A stretch of 64,000 nt of DNA from Arthrobotrys musiformis (taxonomy: Eukaryota; Ascomycota; Orbiliomycetes; Orbiliales; Orbiliaceae): positions 1,612,001-1,676,000 of the forward strand of contig JAVHJL010000003.1 in assembly GCA_036971715.1 (NCBI GenBank), given 5' to 3'. Positions 37,425 to 49,543 of this stretch are shown one piece after another (the stretch's first letter is position 1; each line of letters opens with the position of its first letter). The notes beneath the pieces are model-generated. The model was not told where the DNA came from and ran no database searches. It saw only the letters and a list, made by a program, of their open reading frames with translations. Position numbers and translations under genes: made by a program.

Positions 37425-40400
37425 TTTTAAACGTATTAACAAAACTACCAAAAAGCGCAAGTGTGGTTTTTTAGCATGATTCTTTCTCCTGAAGTTTCAT
37501 AGCCCTGCTGGCAAAGGAGTATTTTTTTTTCTATCTTGTCTCATTTACTTTAGTTTACTTTCGATTCCTGTACTATATTATTGGTTTACTCAACGGCCTT
37601 ATACCATCTAGCTCTAATTTTCTTTACGTTTTCTTTTATCACCAACAAAAAAACAATTATCCTTTAGCCTTTGCTTTTATTTTTAATTCCCTTACTTAAC
37701 AATTTGGCTATTCCAAATTAATCCGGTTGTATTGATCATGTCTTCATGGATCTCCTTTGTCTTTGGTGTTTGTTGCGGGTTTCCTTGCTATTACTCCCAA
37801 GAAGGGGCCTACAGAATTTTTTGACAAGGCATAGTTAACAAGGTCAAATTTGGAGGAAAGTAATAATATTTTCTTCTTTAAAGCTTTTCTTTTCTTCTCC
37901 CTCCTTCCTTCTTATTGCTCAATATTTCGTCTTGCCTCGTCTGTATGTCGTCTGCCTTGTCTTATGCAGAATGCAATAGCATTGTAGTAGCACCAAAATC
38001 TGTCTTAGTAGGCGGGATTTTTTTTCTTCGGATGGGTTATTAGATGGCCATGTGTGCTTATGGATTTTGGTTGTTTCTATTCGTTGAAGCATTATTTTTA
38101 TCAAATGCATTGTTTCATGGGATCCCGTCGCGTCGACTTCTAAGAGGACGCTTTCATTTCTGCAGAACGATCGGGATCGACACGATGCTACGGTTAAAGC
38201 TACCCCCTGGACCCAAAGGGCCTCTTCTACCGTTGGACCAAGGAGAGGAGAGGAGGGGGGTAGACTTAGCAATAACAATTATTATTCACCATCTTGTCTT
38301 GCAGATTCGGTTCTGGGTTTTTCCTTGATGGGTTACAAAGGATACATTTCCCTTTGTCAGCATAAGACTAGCAAGCAGCAGCAGCAGCATGCATGCATGC
38401 TCAAGTTCACACGAATGCGTTTTTACCCTCCGGCATCATGCAGCTTGTGGAAATATCATGCCAGACGGACAATGTGGTTATAGGTACGACTCTTTTTTCA
38501 CCATTTAGGAAAGGCTGAAATGCCTCCCCCCCTTCCCCAGAAGGATTCTCTTCAGCTGCTTGCTATGCGAGGTGTTATTCTAGGTTGTGAAAAGCGCCAA
38601 TTACCACAGTGGTGGCTTACGGATAACGAATCCAAGTGTCATGAACCATCAATACTTCCTCTCCCAACCCCCCTTCGATATCTCAAGGCTAATACTTTTC
38701 TTCATACAGGACTTAAGACATGCCCTTAAGAATGCTGTGTAAGGGTATCTGCTCCGCTGGAATATCCAATCAATTGACGGACTTACGAGCCCGTCAATCT
38801 TCCAGACAACTACCCCCCCATGTCTTTCTTTCCCAAAGAGTGTTTGCTAGACAAGTTGTCCGTACAGGTGGCATATGCGCCGTTGCCTGGCCCTCTATTC
38901 TCGTTTAAGGTACGTGTGTCTATTGTGTCCCCATCTATCTCTACAAAGCGGACAAAAAGGATAACGGAATTGTCTTATCCCCCTGCTTTTCTCACCTTCA
39001 TAGGTGGTGAGCCTTCAAGGAGTACCCATGGTGTGGAAATAGCACGTAGGACGATACTCCGTCATCTTCCATCAAGGGCCAAAAAAAGTCCCTCCCCTTC
39101 CGCCGACAAATAGGAAGCACTAAACCCCGTTCACCCTAGTCCATCATAGTGGTGCGAAGCAAAAACCGGTTGAGAATACCATGCCCTAACTCAAGGCCTA
39201 GCTTGAGGAGCGGAAGAGAACGAAAAAGCATACCCGCTTTTTCCCTTTCTCCAAGTTTTGCCACTCAACTGAAATGGGAAGTGGGCCCGCCGTTTTAAAC
39301 GGTCTATTTTAACGTGAAATTCGATATCAGGCAGGGTAGTATTTGGGGAAATTGTAAAGGCTTACGAATTAGAGAGACGATTTGATGGATGGGACGTTCT
39401 CTCGGCTTCGATCGAGGTCTCAGGGTATTGTGATGGGGGAAATCAGTAACTCGTGGATCAAAAGATCTAATTGGAGCCAACTCGAGGGGGAGAATATGCA
39501 TGGAGACCCTATGGGTGCTTCTAGAGACAATGCGGTCTAGTGCATCGAGAGGGCATAGGATGATAGGCCGGCAGGCGCCAGCTGCAGCCCGGCCTCGCGA
39601 GATCTCGAGACCGGGTCCAATTAACCCGTTGGGAGAAACATCGGGTATCGAAGACATGTATGAAAGCTGCTCCCGAGGGAGGGGAAGATACTCAAGACCG
39701 GGTATCTACTTGGGATAGATCTGCCCTAAGCCGTCAATGTCTTTTTGCATTGGGGAATGGTATTCGCCGTGAATCGTGCCGAAATTGAGGAGGCAAAGCC
39801 ACTCTACTAAAACATTAAAACGTTGGGTAATGGAGTACCGAGAATCGAATAACGGCCTCATGAGTTAACTCCTCCTATGATCCTCTGTTCCATAACACCG
39901 GAGATAGCGCTAAAATAGTAGTCTCCACCTCGCGCTGTTTCATGTTCTATTGATAGCGGATGTCGACGTTTTCCTAACATGTGGACATTGTTGTGTTGGC
40001 GTTCTATTTTGCCACTGCAGCCATCAAAACGGATTGCGCGACGCCACCCCGAAACGTATACTATCCCGTCAGTTACCTTTTACGAAGTAGTTGAAGATTT
40101 GTCAGTTATTGGAGATACTGTCGTGATTTTTCCTTTCTCTTTCGGTTTTACCAAGTTGGCGACATCCGTTGGCTGAAAAGATGCATTGGGGTTTCTTTGC
40201 CCCCAAAACTGGGGTCTGCAATTGGGATCTACGGGTTGACCGGGGTGCTGTGGCTGTGCAACATTACCGGGGGTCTCATTGTTACACCGGGAATTCAAGC
40301 GTTGATTCCTGGGGATCGGACATACGCCAACTCAAGCAGCTTCCGGCCCCAGTACGTACTTGCAGAGGTACAGCCAAAAGTTTTCCCAGCCGGTGCGCAC

Positions 40401-43261
40401 TGTGCCACTCAACTTGTTTTCACTCCGCCTTACAATTACTTGATTTACTTAGTCAAGATGATTTCCCCAGTCCGGAAAAGACCTCGCCTCGAAGCTATGA
40501 AGCATTACGGATGACTTCTCGTGCAGCGCTATTATCTCCCAGGTCCTAATTGCCTGGATACTAGGTATCCCACAATGCCAAGAACCATATGCAAACTTTC
40601 CACAAATATGGTCATATGGGTCGCGATCAGCATTTATTATTGCGATAAGTCCGCGCTGGCTTGAATGCCTCGATTTTTTCGGCCGCTATTGCAATGCCTT
40701 ATTTTTCCCCCAACTCTCGTACCCCATAATCCTTGAGGATCATCCATCATTGTAACCGACTTGGATCTTTTAATCAGTCGCTAATCATGCAATGCATGTC
40801 TCCTTACTTCGGTTGATCCGATTCTGCGACTTTTTGCAGTAAAGGGCAAAAAAAAAAAAAAAAAAAAAAAAGACAGTATGTCAAGGAAAACGAATCCGGC
40901 CGGGTCAGTAAGGAGGCGGGGAATATCACCCGCAAGGCAAGGGGACGGGTACAGGAAACCGTAGGAGGCTTACCCGGAATTTCTCAAGATCTCATTGATA
41001 TGTTATCACTTTAAGCTTCATAGCGTATGCATGCCCTTGCTTAGTACTTAGTTACAAAGCGTTAGCTTTGTGCTATGGACATTCCCACGAGGTCAGGCAT
41101 TCCAAACTTTCCCATTGTCTCGTGATGTGTCAGCTTTTTTGAGTATTTGATGCGATGGAGCTCCTGTAAAAACGTTAAGCCTTAGATTAAGCCTTATGCC
41201 AGACGAGGAATGTTGATTCTGCAGTTGGTGGGGCATGATGTCTTTTTAATTCTACATAATGCTTCCCCAAATTCTCACGATCCGTATTATGGAGGCATAC
41301 CGGTGGCTTTCTACGTGACGATGACTTGCATACAGGCGACAAGGGCTTCCCAGGCCCAGGTAGCAAGTTGGGATTGTTTTCCAGCCAATCCTACACCGGT
41401 ATATGGTACCGGAAATGTAGTCCGTTCGAGAGTCTCAATGAAACTCGAGTTCGTTCTCTAAGTTTTCCTTCCAACTTTTGAAGCCTCCTCTATGAGAACT
41501 ACGCTTACGTTTCGTATTTGGAGCCTAAATCGAGGCTTTCTCGTAACCAGACTGTTTCGTAATGTGCAATATATATCAGCCTAGCGGTTAACAGTAGTAG
41601 TTTCGAGATTTGACGTAATTCAGTTTCGCCCTTGATTCCATTGCATAGATCCCTTGCAGGATTGACCGCCTTTGAACTGTGATGTCGTCTAGGACCCCTC
41701 GGATATCTAAGTCTGTTAGTCTTAGGCCTCTAGCTCCGCAGCTATCATTTATAATATGAAGGCTTATGACGAACTAAAAATCTAGAGATCAAAAGGGCCT
41801 AATATTCAATATTAATATAATTTTTCTAAATTTTAGAATTTCCCACCAATTACCTGATAGTACTCGAGACGAATACAGCTAGACACGCACAAAAGGTTGA
41901 AAATGTCTTGATAAATCGAGGGGTGGCGATATCAATGAGGCTAGTGCAGGCTGTCGCGCCACAGGATCATGAACTCCGAAACATTGGCATGGCTTCCCTA
42001 TAAAACTCGTCCAGCACTGTTTCGAGATATAGTTTCACACTACCCCGGTCAATCGACAGGTTACACGAGCCCCAAAGAGATAACCTTAGGAATAGACCGA
42101 CAACTTTTGTCCCCCTTCGAACCCTCATCTTTTTGTGGAGCAATGCTGATCCCTACCTAAACCACTAGAATTCGCTAGCGACCTTTGCAGAGGAGAGAAC
42201 GCCTCCAAACGCCGCAAAAAGGAGGCTTAAAAATCTGCTTTTCCGTTATAACTTCTTCATTTCCCTAATAACCACCAATTAAGTCAGCAAATATCGCTTC
42301 AAAAACACTTGCTCAAGGTCGTAATCGGGTTGCGCATGCGCTTCCTCCACGGAAAGGAATGTCGTCTAGCTCGGTTACACAAAGGGCTTCCCGCAATCAG
42401 TTTTTGTTTTTAGGGGTGGCTACTTTATTTTTTTATATTTTTTCATTTTTTTTTAAATCTTTCTTCACAAATGCGGCGGCGGGAAAAGCGGCACTCGCGT
42501 GCATATATCCCCACACACCTTCTTTTTTCCCTTTTCCCGCCAAACCGCATTCTTACGCAATAGGTACCCTTACTGCGGAACACTCATCAAGTTGTATGGC
42601 ATTCCCATGTTTCCTTTCGACTGAGCTTACGGTTAACGGATCTTTCTCCCTGTCATGCATGATATCTGGCCTGATAGCGTTAGACTACAATCGCAATGAG
42701 TGCTTTTTAGTCTGGAGATCGAGAGAGCCATGACCGCTCATTGGAACTCAAACGCAGATTAATCGTAACTACCATTAGCTCGATCCCTGTGAAGTTTCCA
42801 AGTATGATCATCGAGTGGGTCCTCTAGAGGTTCCCCCTTGGTTCTTCCGCATAGATTTCTGGGAAGCAATCGAAGTAAAATACCGTTCACCTGGTTGCGT
42901 TAGCTTGGCGGAGATACAATTCTCGGAACTTGGGATCCGAGGCATCGGCAACGCGCTTTTCTTACAAAATGCAACATTTCGATTGTTGCATTTCTGGGAT
43001 ATTGAAAGATCGTGATATGTTTTTGGTTACGAGACTGTGATATGTTATGTAGCTTCGAAACGTGCATCACTCCAGAAGGAGCGATTTTTCCATAGATTAC
43101 TTAACAGGGTTTTGTAACTATCTAACACGTTCGAGTGCATGTATACCCGACAAAAGAAAAGAGGCCCCCCCAGACCAAACAGTACATACATACACGCATG
43201 CATGCACACGTTTGAATCAACATATAGGATTAGCCTCGAGACCAGGCGCTCCTGATACAGG

Positions 43262-43365
43262 ATGTACAAGTAAAAGTGTACAAGTAAAAGTGTACAAGTG
43301 AAAGTTTACAGGTAAAAGTGTATACAGGTAAAAAAAAGTGTACAGGTAAAAGTGTACAATTAAAG
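43262..43365. repeat. 14-bp minisatellite, GTGTACAAGTAAAA units
   Basis: About seven tandem, slightly diverged copies of GTGTACAAGTAAAA. Later copies read GTGTACAGGTAAAA, and one has an expanded A run. It lies in noncoding DNA. Confidence 0.9.
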
Positions 43366-43684
43366 TACGGCAAAATTCCAAATATTAAACATTAAACATT
43401 AGTGTGGTATTGTGTAATCTTTTTTTTGATTTTGTGATTTTAATTTTTTAGGGATTTTTGCTTGCCTCGATCGTACCTCAACCATCAAGGTCAGATCTTG
43501 CAATTTTTCGGTTTTTTTTTTTGGTCTTTTGTGGCCCGCCGATGTTATGCAATAATTTCGGAATAGCTGGTATACAGCGCGGGCGCGCAGTGGGCATTCG
43601 TGGATCCGAATAGTGAATTGGCCAGTTTCGCGGCCGCGGGCCTATAATCTAAAGCATTGATTATAATAATAACACAAAACAGTA

Positions 43685-43824
43685 TGAAAAGAAGAAGAAA
43701 GAAAGAAGAAGAAGATAAAAGAAGAAGAAAAAAAGAAGAAGAAAAAAAGAAAAAAAAGAAGAGAAGAAGAAAAAGAGAAGAAGAAAAAAAAAAAGCGGGG
43801 GAGGGGGGAAGGGGGGAAGGGGGG
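43685..43824 (+). repeat. Polypurine (GAA)n tract ending in a G-quadruplex motif
   Basis: About 110 nt of almost pure A/G, mainly GAA repeats, is followed by four G runs of 5-6 (43797-43801, 43803-43808, 43811-43816, 43819-43824) with 1-2 nt loops. It lies about 50 bp beyond the 3' end of the trypsin-like gene. Long mirror-like purine tracts can form triplex DNA. Confidence 0.9.
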
Positions 43825-43872
43825 TCCTGCATCTCTGGGCAGAGAATCCATAGGTGGTCAGTATCCAGCTTT

Positions 43873-46308
43873 TTACAGATGGGATCTGAAGTTCATCATA
43901 GAGTAGTAGAGCGGGGGTGGTGATCCAGCCGCCATTCTAGGGAACCCCAATTCACCATTTGCTCCATATACGCTCGACTCTCTCGATTGTAGAAACTGGC
44001 GGAGTCCAGACGGTAGAAGCTTCCCGTAACTATCTTTCGCACTGCTCCTGGTATTACACACTATTTTCGGGTTAGCACCAATCCCATGTGTTTGGAAGTG
44101 AGATCGTTTTTACTAACTATGGCCGATGATCATAAAGCTTCCCTCATATCTAGTAGCGATGGGCCCACCGGAGAATCCTTTCCGCGTTGAGCAATCGAGA
44201 ATCAGCTCGGATCCTGTCGAGTTGATCTGACGGATGCTGCCGATTGAAAGGGATCTCCAGTTCGACAGTGGCTGATTTTGAGAGGGGGACTATACATGAC
44301 GAGCATTGTGAGTAATTAACATCGGCAAGATTTCCAAAAACTTGGGACAACATACCAAGGTTATCTGGGAGTTATGGTGCTCAAATGCGGAATTCGTAGT
44401 ACTTGAGGAGCTCCCCAAAAAGTCATCATACCCAACGGCGAATATATCCTTCCCCCCAATTTTACCGAAGTATTGGGTCAAGGAGTCCGATTCAACCAAG
44501 AGGGATAAAGGGACGGTGTGCTCTATGTTGGGGTTTTGGGATACCGGTTTGAACACCGCAAGATCGTTCTCAAGGTTCCACTTCCAAAGGTAGACTGCAT
44601 GGCAATCATCAGGGTTGGTCACATTAGTAGCATCGTGGCTAGTTGAAACTGAAAACAGATTGAGCATTTGCCCGCGGTCATTGCCGAGCGCCTCTTGTGA
44701 AAGTTGACCTTTGCCGTTCACCCAGGGACCGAATTGCAATGTTGTGATGAAGAAGTCTCCTTCTACCCAGAACCCCGACTGCGAGATATTTTCTTGCACG
44801 TTCACAAGTCTCCCGCTGCTCAAAACGAGGTTTCGGAAGAGGTCGCTCTGTAAATCCGTGTGTTTCGCGTGGAGGAGGCTAGGAAGATAGGTACAACCAT
44901 TTGGCAACGTCCTAAAGCATAAGGAGGGCTACAAATTATGTTAGCAGCTGCGACCTTCGCATTCGATGGGGGAAAAAAGGAAAGGAAAGGGAAAAAGGAG
45001 TTACTGACATTCTCCATAGGCGTTGCAGGGGGCCTAGGAGGAGCTCGAGGAGGCGGCCTAGGGATAGTTTTGAGAAGAGCTTCAGCCTCCGCAGCTCTGA
45101 ACTTCCGGTGTTCGTACGCATTTTGGTCCTCGCTCCCAATTGGGCCTTTCCGGGCTCTCCCAGCAGAAATGATTGATTCTAAACTGCTTATGAGCGCCCT
45201 TGTATCGAAACAATCACGCTTCACGGCCTTATTCTCAGCAGTTCCCACATTACTTTGTTCATTGTAATTCTGGGTTGGGTTCCACGTCTGAATTGGAGCG
45301 GAGGGATAGGTGGGGCTCTGGCTGTTGCTTGAATGCATGGTGGAACTATACAGGTATGGCTGCGGTGGATTTTGTCTAAGATCCCCGAAAGTCGCGTGGG
45401 CATACCAACCCTGTTCTGAATTCACATTCGGGGCGGCCTCGTCTTGTTGGTGATACTGGGAGCCTGCACGATCATCGCCCTTTGTAAGTTTTTGTCCAGA
45501 TTCCTGATTTGGTAAAAGCCAAGGGGATCTGAGGTTCCACGAGCCTCCCCTGATCATCGCTTGGATCTGCAGTTTGGGGACCGGCCGTGGAAACCGAGGG
45601 GTTTGGGGGGTTGAAGTACTTACCCTCATTATTGCTTGGATATGCGGTCTGAAGGGGAGCAAAGGAACCCGAGGGAGCAAAGGAACCCGAGGGAACAAAG
45701 GAACCCGAGGGAACAAAGGAACCCGAGGGAACAAAGGAACCCGAGGGGTTTAGGGGATTGAGGTGCCCACTCCAAATATTGCTTGGATATACAGTCCCAA
45801 AGGAAGCCGAGGGAACCGGGGGGGTTGGGGTATTGAAGCGCTCATCCTCGCCGTTGCTTGGGTAAAAGGTCTGAAGGAGAGCTGAGGGAGCAGGACTTGG
45901 GGCACTTGGGGGGTTGAGGTGCCCATCCTGGCAGTTGCTTGGACAAAGGGGGGTCGAGAAAAGCGAGAATTCTTGGGGGTTGGCTTGTTCACCCGTGCGA
46001 CTACTTGGATCTGAATGTCTGGTCCGAAAGAAGACATTAAGGGGATCCGAAGAAGGGCTTTGAGACGTCGCGGCAGTGTCGTTTGTCCCACTTAAGTAAT
46101 CCGAATACCAACTGCCACCATAGTTAAGGTAACTCCTTAAGTTTGAGGGTGGTGGATATTCGTCCTGGGGTGTAGGCGCAGCTTGGACCTCGCCCGTAGA
46201 CCGAGTCTGACGAGCTGGGAAGCCTAAGCTCTGGGCTGGAGGACGACTGCCTGCGGCTGGGGGGGCCCCAGGCGCAAGCTCCTCGTAGCTTAGTCGACCC
46301 GGCGCCAT
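43873..46308 (-). CDS. Low-complexity protein with C-terminal trypsin-like domain, catalytic His replaced
   Basis: Exons on the minus strand: 46308-45624, 45463-45009, 44928-44356, 44289-44118, then a last exon starting at 44060 (stop at 43873) or at 44047 (stop at 43896); both keep frame, giving 690 or 678 aa. The N-terminal 380 residues are Pro/Ser-rich without a signal peptide and carry tandem repeats. The helical piece at about residues 300-345 (FDTRALISSLESIISAGRAR) precedes a trypsin-like fold: SGFWVEGDFFITTLQF near 431-446, ENDLAVFKP with the Asp position near 500, DIFAVGYDDF, and GFSGGPIATRYEG with the Ser near 611. The position of the catalytic His is Gln (TTLQF), so this may be a pseudoprotease. 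Function unknown. Confidence 0.78.
45658..45750 (-). repeat. 18-bp tandem repeat coding PSGSFV
   Basis: Five near-perfect copies of an 18-bp unit in exon 1 of the trypsin-like gene encode PSGSFV or PSGSFA hexapeptides. Around it run longer, diverged units of about 25 residues containing YPSN...NP.NPS, so the whole exon is built from nested repeats. Confidence 0.9.
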
Positions 46309-47164
46309 TTTGGTAGATGCAGGGGGGGATATTAAAGTTAATAGCAAGTGTGAGTAGTAGTAGCGTAAATATATCACCTTTTGCCTGCTGGAGTCCTGCC
46401 CGAGACAGTAAATCCAGTGTGAGCTAAAGGGGATATTTGTACGTACTTGGAGCCTCACAGATCAAAAGTTCGAGAGAGCCCATGGGGGATATGGGTTTAA
46501 ATACCGATTCTGTAGGCATCGTCGGCGCTGGTATCTGATCTCGCGCGGATCGTCGGCCAAAACTGGCGAGATCGCTTCCTCTGCGCCTGCCAAACAATTT
46601 TTTTTTTTTAAAATGGATCTCTCGTGAGCACATATCCAGACGCATACGCCGTCGGTCGCCCCTTCCCAGCGACCTAAACCCTAGCCCCGATGAGCATGTC
46701 CGGCTAGAGGTCACCTGATGGGAGTAATACCCTAGGGCCCTAATGGGGGGTAGGGCCTTTGCGAACTGGATGAGTCGCCATGCGTCTGGGTACCCGTTTA
46801 TATATATTCATAATTCAGGGTCCGACTTGAGATCTACTGTCCAACTGCGAGCATCGTAAATCTGTATTTGAGTATTCAGGTCAATATTATATACATAAGG
46901 ATGAAAATACACTGCATGCGAGGTGGGCGGTGGTCTCTCGGAGGGCTCCGTAGCGTTCTTCAACTTACATGTCGAAATATTGGCATGAAGTCTAGGAAGC
47001 CATAGGCCGTGCCCGTTCCGAATTCGAGATGGATCGCATGCGTTGTTGGACCGTATTCCCGTCCCTTGGGTGCGAATTTCTTCCATCAATAGCAAGGGCC
47101 AGTTGGGTATATTGCAGAGCCCTCGCAGCCTCCCTTTGCCGGAATTTCCTTGATGGCGTTTTGT
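46309..47164. other. Intergenic between trypsin-like gene and mS41 gene
   Basis: Upstream region of the trypsin-like gene and 3' flank of the mS41 gene, both on the minus strand. No gene-like ORF or RNA gene is visible. Confidence 0.5.
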
Positions 47165-47777
47165 TTACAACTTGCCCATCAGGATCGCCTGCTCTTCCTT
47201 TTTCCTCTGCTCTTGTCTCTCCGCAATTCTTCTCAGTGCTCTGACCATCTTCCTTCTCCTCTCACCACCATCAATCTTCCTGCCTCTCTTGTACTCCGTC
47301 GGCTCGATCCCGTTCCTGTACCTCTCCCTCCAATCAATCAAGTACCTCCTATCCCTGGCCGGCTCGATACCCATATCACGTAGCTGCTGGGTCGTGGTCC
47401 CCATAAGCTGTTTCCAGTCTGTAAATTTCGACTCATGCTGGATCATATTGCGGCCGATTTTGGTCAAGAATGTCTTGACATCAGGAGCCGTGGAGGAGAC
47501 CTATAAACAAGCCACCGATCAGAACACCGGACCCCATCCAATAGACTACATGTACACTCGCGTACACAGTCGGCGTAAGAAGAGGTCATACCTCGGGGAT
47601 AGGTCGTGGCTCCCGGGAGTGGTGGAGTAACCTGGCATGGTTGAACCCGGGCAGCAGGAAGTCCAATACCGCGGCGGGCCTCTTCGCGGGGAACAACGGT
47701 CGTAGACGGTTCTAAAGTCCGATATGTCAGTAATCCCACGAATATCCCGTTCCAATTGAGTCCGAATTCCGTACCAT
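47165..47777 (-). CDS. Mitochondrial small-subunit ribosomal protein mS41 (IGR motif; yeast Fyv4 family), 3 exons
   Basis: Component of the mitochondrial ribosome small subunit. Exons on the minus strand: 47777-47775 (the ATG alone), 47711-47592 and 47500-47165; total 459 nt, 152 aa. The N terminus after splicing, MNRLRPLFPAKRPAAVLDF, is Arg-rich without acidic residues, as expected for a mitochondrial presequence. The IGR domain follows: FLTKIGRNMIQHESKFTDW, then QLRDMGIEPARDRRYLIDWR and YRNGIEPTEY, ending in a basic helical tail. Introns are 63 and 91 bp with plausible branch sites (CTGAC in the first). The first intron begins directly after the start codon; the other frames do not connect. 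It diverges from the Cdk7-type kinase over 260 bp. Confidence 0.85.
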
Positions 47778-48037
47778 TGTGCGTGTGGCTGTGTGCTGGG
47801 TACTCGGGAAGCTTCCCGAGGTCGTGATCGAATGGCCTGAAGTTGTCCGAAGGTTTGGCCGTTTTCCTGCGCCGAGAATTTTCAGTAGCTAAAAACGGCA
47901 GCGAAACAGCTTTGTTGCATCCAACACAAAAACCGCTGTTCGGATTCGCCTATTTAGCTTTCCGCAACTCCGCCGCGTCTTCCCAAAACGACAACCTCAC
48001 CTGCTCAACCAAACTATCGTCATCACCTGCCATCGCG
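47778..48037. promoter_or_regulatory. Bidirectional promoter, mS41 / Cdk7-type kinase
   Basis: A 260-bp interval between two divergent start codons. It holds a perfect 18-bp palindrome, CTCGGGAAGCTTCCCGAG (47803-47820), about 25 bp upstream of the mS41 ATG. No other gene fits here. Confidence 0.6.
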
Positions 48038-49447
48038 ATGAGCGCGACAGCCGGTCCTCCGACTTCATCCATCGCCAATGCGACTGTCATCAGGCGGACG
48101 CTGCCGTTCGGGAATGGGAATGGGAACAATACTCCCCTTTCCGCTCTGGCTGCCGAGGGCAGTGCCTTTGGTGGCGATGTCAAGCTGCCAAACGACGACT
48201 CCGACCTGTCTGACAACGATGATCCTGATGATTTGAATACTCGAACTAAGAAGAAATACACAAAAGGTCTCGCATACATCTCCATATAATTGATTTGTGG
48301 AGTATCCAGATAGCTGCTAACACTGGTATTGTTTACAGACCGGAAGCTCGGAGAGGGAGCTTACGCCGTCGTTAATCTCGGTCACCGTCGTGCTACCGCT
48401 ACCGAGCCTGCCGTTCCAGTTGCCATCAAGAAAATCAAAGTTAACACTGAATTCCGTGATGGAATAACCATGGACGCCATCCGTGAAGTCAAATACCTTC
48501 GTGAACTTCACCATCCAAACGTCATCGCTCTCCTCGACGTCTTCTCGTCTAAAAACCAGAACCTTTGCCTCGTTCTTGAGTTCCTCGACAGTGATTTGGA
48601 AATGATCATCAGGGACACCTCACAAACGCTCTCAATGGGTGATATCAAAAGCTGGATGTTGATGGCCTTGCGTGGGTTATGGTGGTGCCACAAGTCGTTC
48701 GTTATCCATCGTGTATGCTTAGCCTCCACCCTCCCCTCCTTTACGCCATTCAATTGAGCTCTAACTGACCAAATGACATAGGATATCAAACCTAACAATT
48801 TGCTACTCGCCTCGAATGGTGTCCTCAAACTTGCAGATTTTGGTCTTGCACGTTCCTTCGCCGACCCAAAACGCCATATGACCCACCAAGTCATCACGCG
48901 TTGGTACCGCCCCCCCGAACTCTTCTACGGCGCTAGATTCTACTCTTCTTCCGTCGATATCTTCTCTCTAGGCCTGGTCTTCTGCGAGCTCATGCTTCGA
49001 ACCCCATTTTTACCAGGAAATACAGATTTACATCAGCTCGAATTAATCTGTCAGTGGCTCGGCACACCGACTGAAGAAAACTGGCCGGGCGTATCTAGTT
49101 TACCCGGCTATCACGAAGCTAGTGGAACATTGGTTAAGGAACGTGGAACGGATTTCTTCACAAACACCTTCCTAGCAGCCGGTGAATCTGGCGTGGAGCT
49201 CCTTATGAAGATGCTCCGCCTCGATCCACGGAAACGATGTTCCGCGCGAGAAGCTTTGGACTCAAAGTGGTTCTCCCAAGAACCTTACCCGACCCCACCT
49301 GCCAGTCTCCCAAAGAAAGGCGGTGGTAAGGGAATCGAAAAGGTTGGAAGCGATCTTAAGAGGAAAGCTGGAGAGCTGTTCAATACCCCCGACGAGCGTG
49401 GGAAAAAGGTGGCAAGGAAGCTGGACTTTGGTGGTGGTGGGGGCTAG
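48038..49447 (+). CDS. Cyclin-dependent kinase 7 / Kin28-type kinase, 3 exons
   Basis: Probable catalytic subunit of the TFIIH CDK-activating kinase, which phosphorylates the RNA polymerase II C-terminal domain. Exons 48038-48266, 48339-48712, 48782-49447; total 1269 nt, 422 aa. The first 76 residues are an acidic, low-complexity extension (DDSDLSDNDDPDD). The kinase core shows KLGEGAYAVVNLG, VAIKKIKV with the ATP-anchoring Lys, MDAIREVKYLREL (the PSTAIRE-equivalent helix), HRDIKPNN joined across intron 2, LADFGLARSF, and the T-loop MTHQVITRWYRPPELFYG. The sequence TDLHQLELICQWLGTPTEENWPG is typical of Cdk7/Kin28/Mcs6. The C terminus KKVARKLDFGGGGG resembles the usual end of the family, so the TAG at 49445 looks genuine. 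Interestingly the frame stays open after this stop (see next entry). Confidence 0.92.
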
Positions 49448-49543
49448 AGATCCCCACCGGTCCGACAAAAGAGACAAAGACCAGGTTCTTCTGAGTCTTC
49501 GGGCAGCAATGAGGAGGTGGGCATAATTGATCGACTATGGCAG

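Larger units (their letters stand above)
37425..43872. other. Gene-poor interval, 6.4 kb
   Basis: Convergent interval between the RRM-YTH gene and the trypsin-like gene. The first 600 bp are T-rich (3' UTR and terminator). An A run of about 24 lies near 40849-40872. No ORF shows a motif or a coherent exon chain. A 14-bp minisatellite (about 43262-43365) and a purine tract ending in a G-quadruplex motif (43685-43824) are listed separately. Confidence 0.5.

Noticed and set aside
40169..40549. 126-codon plus-strand ORF
   Set aside because: Starts without an ATG, no motif, and an overlapping ORF of similar length in another frame.
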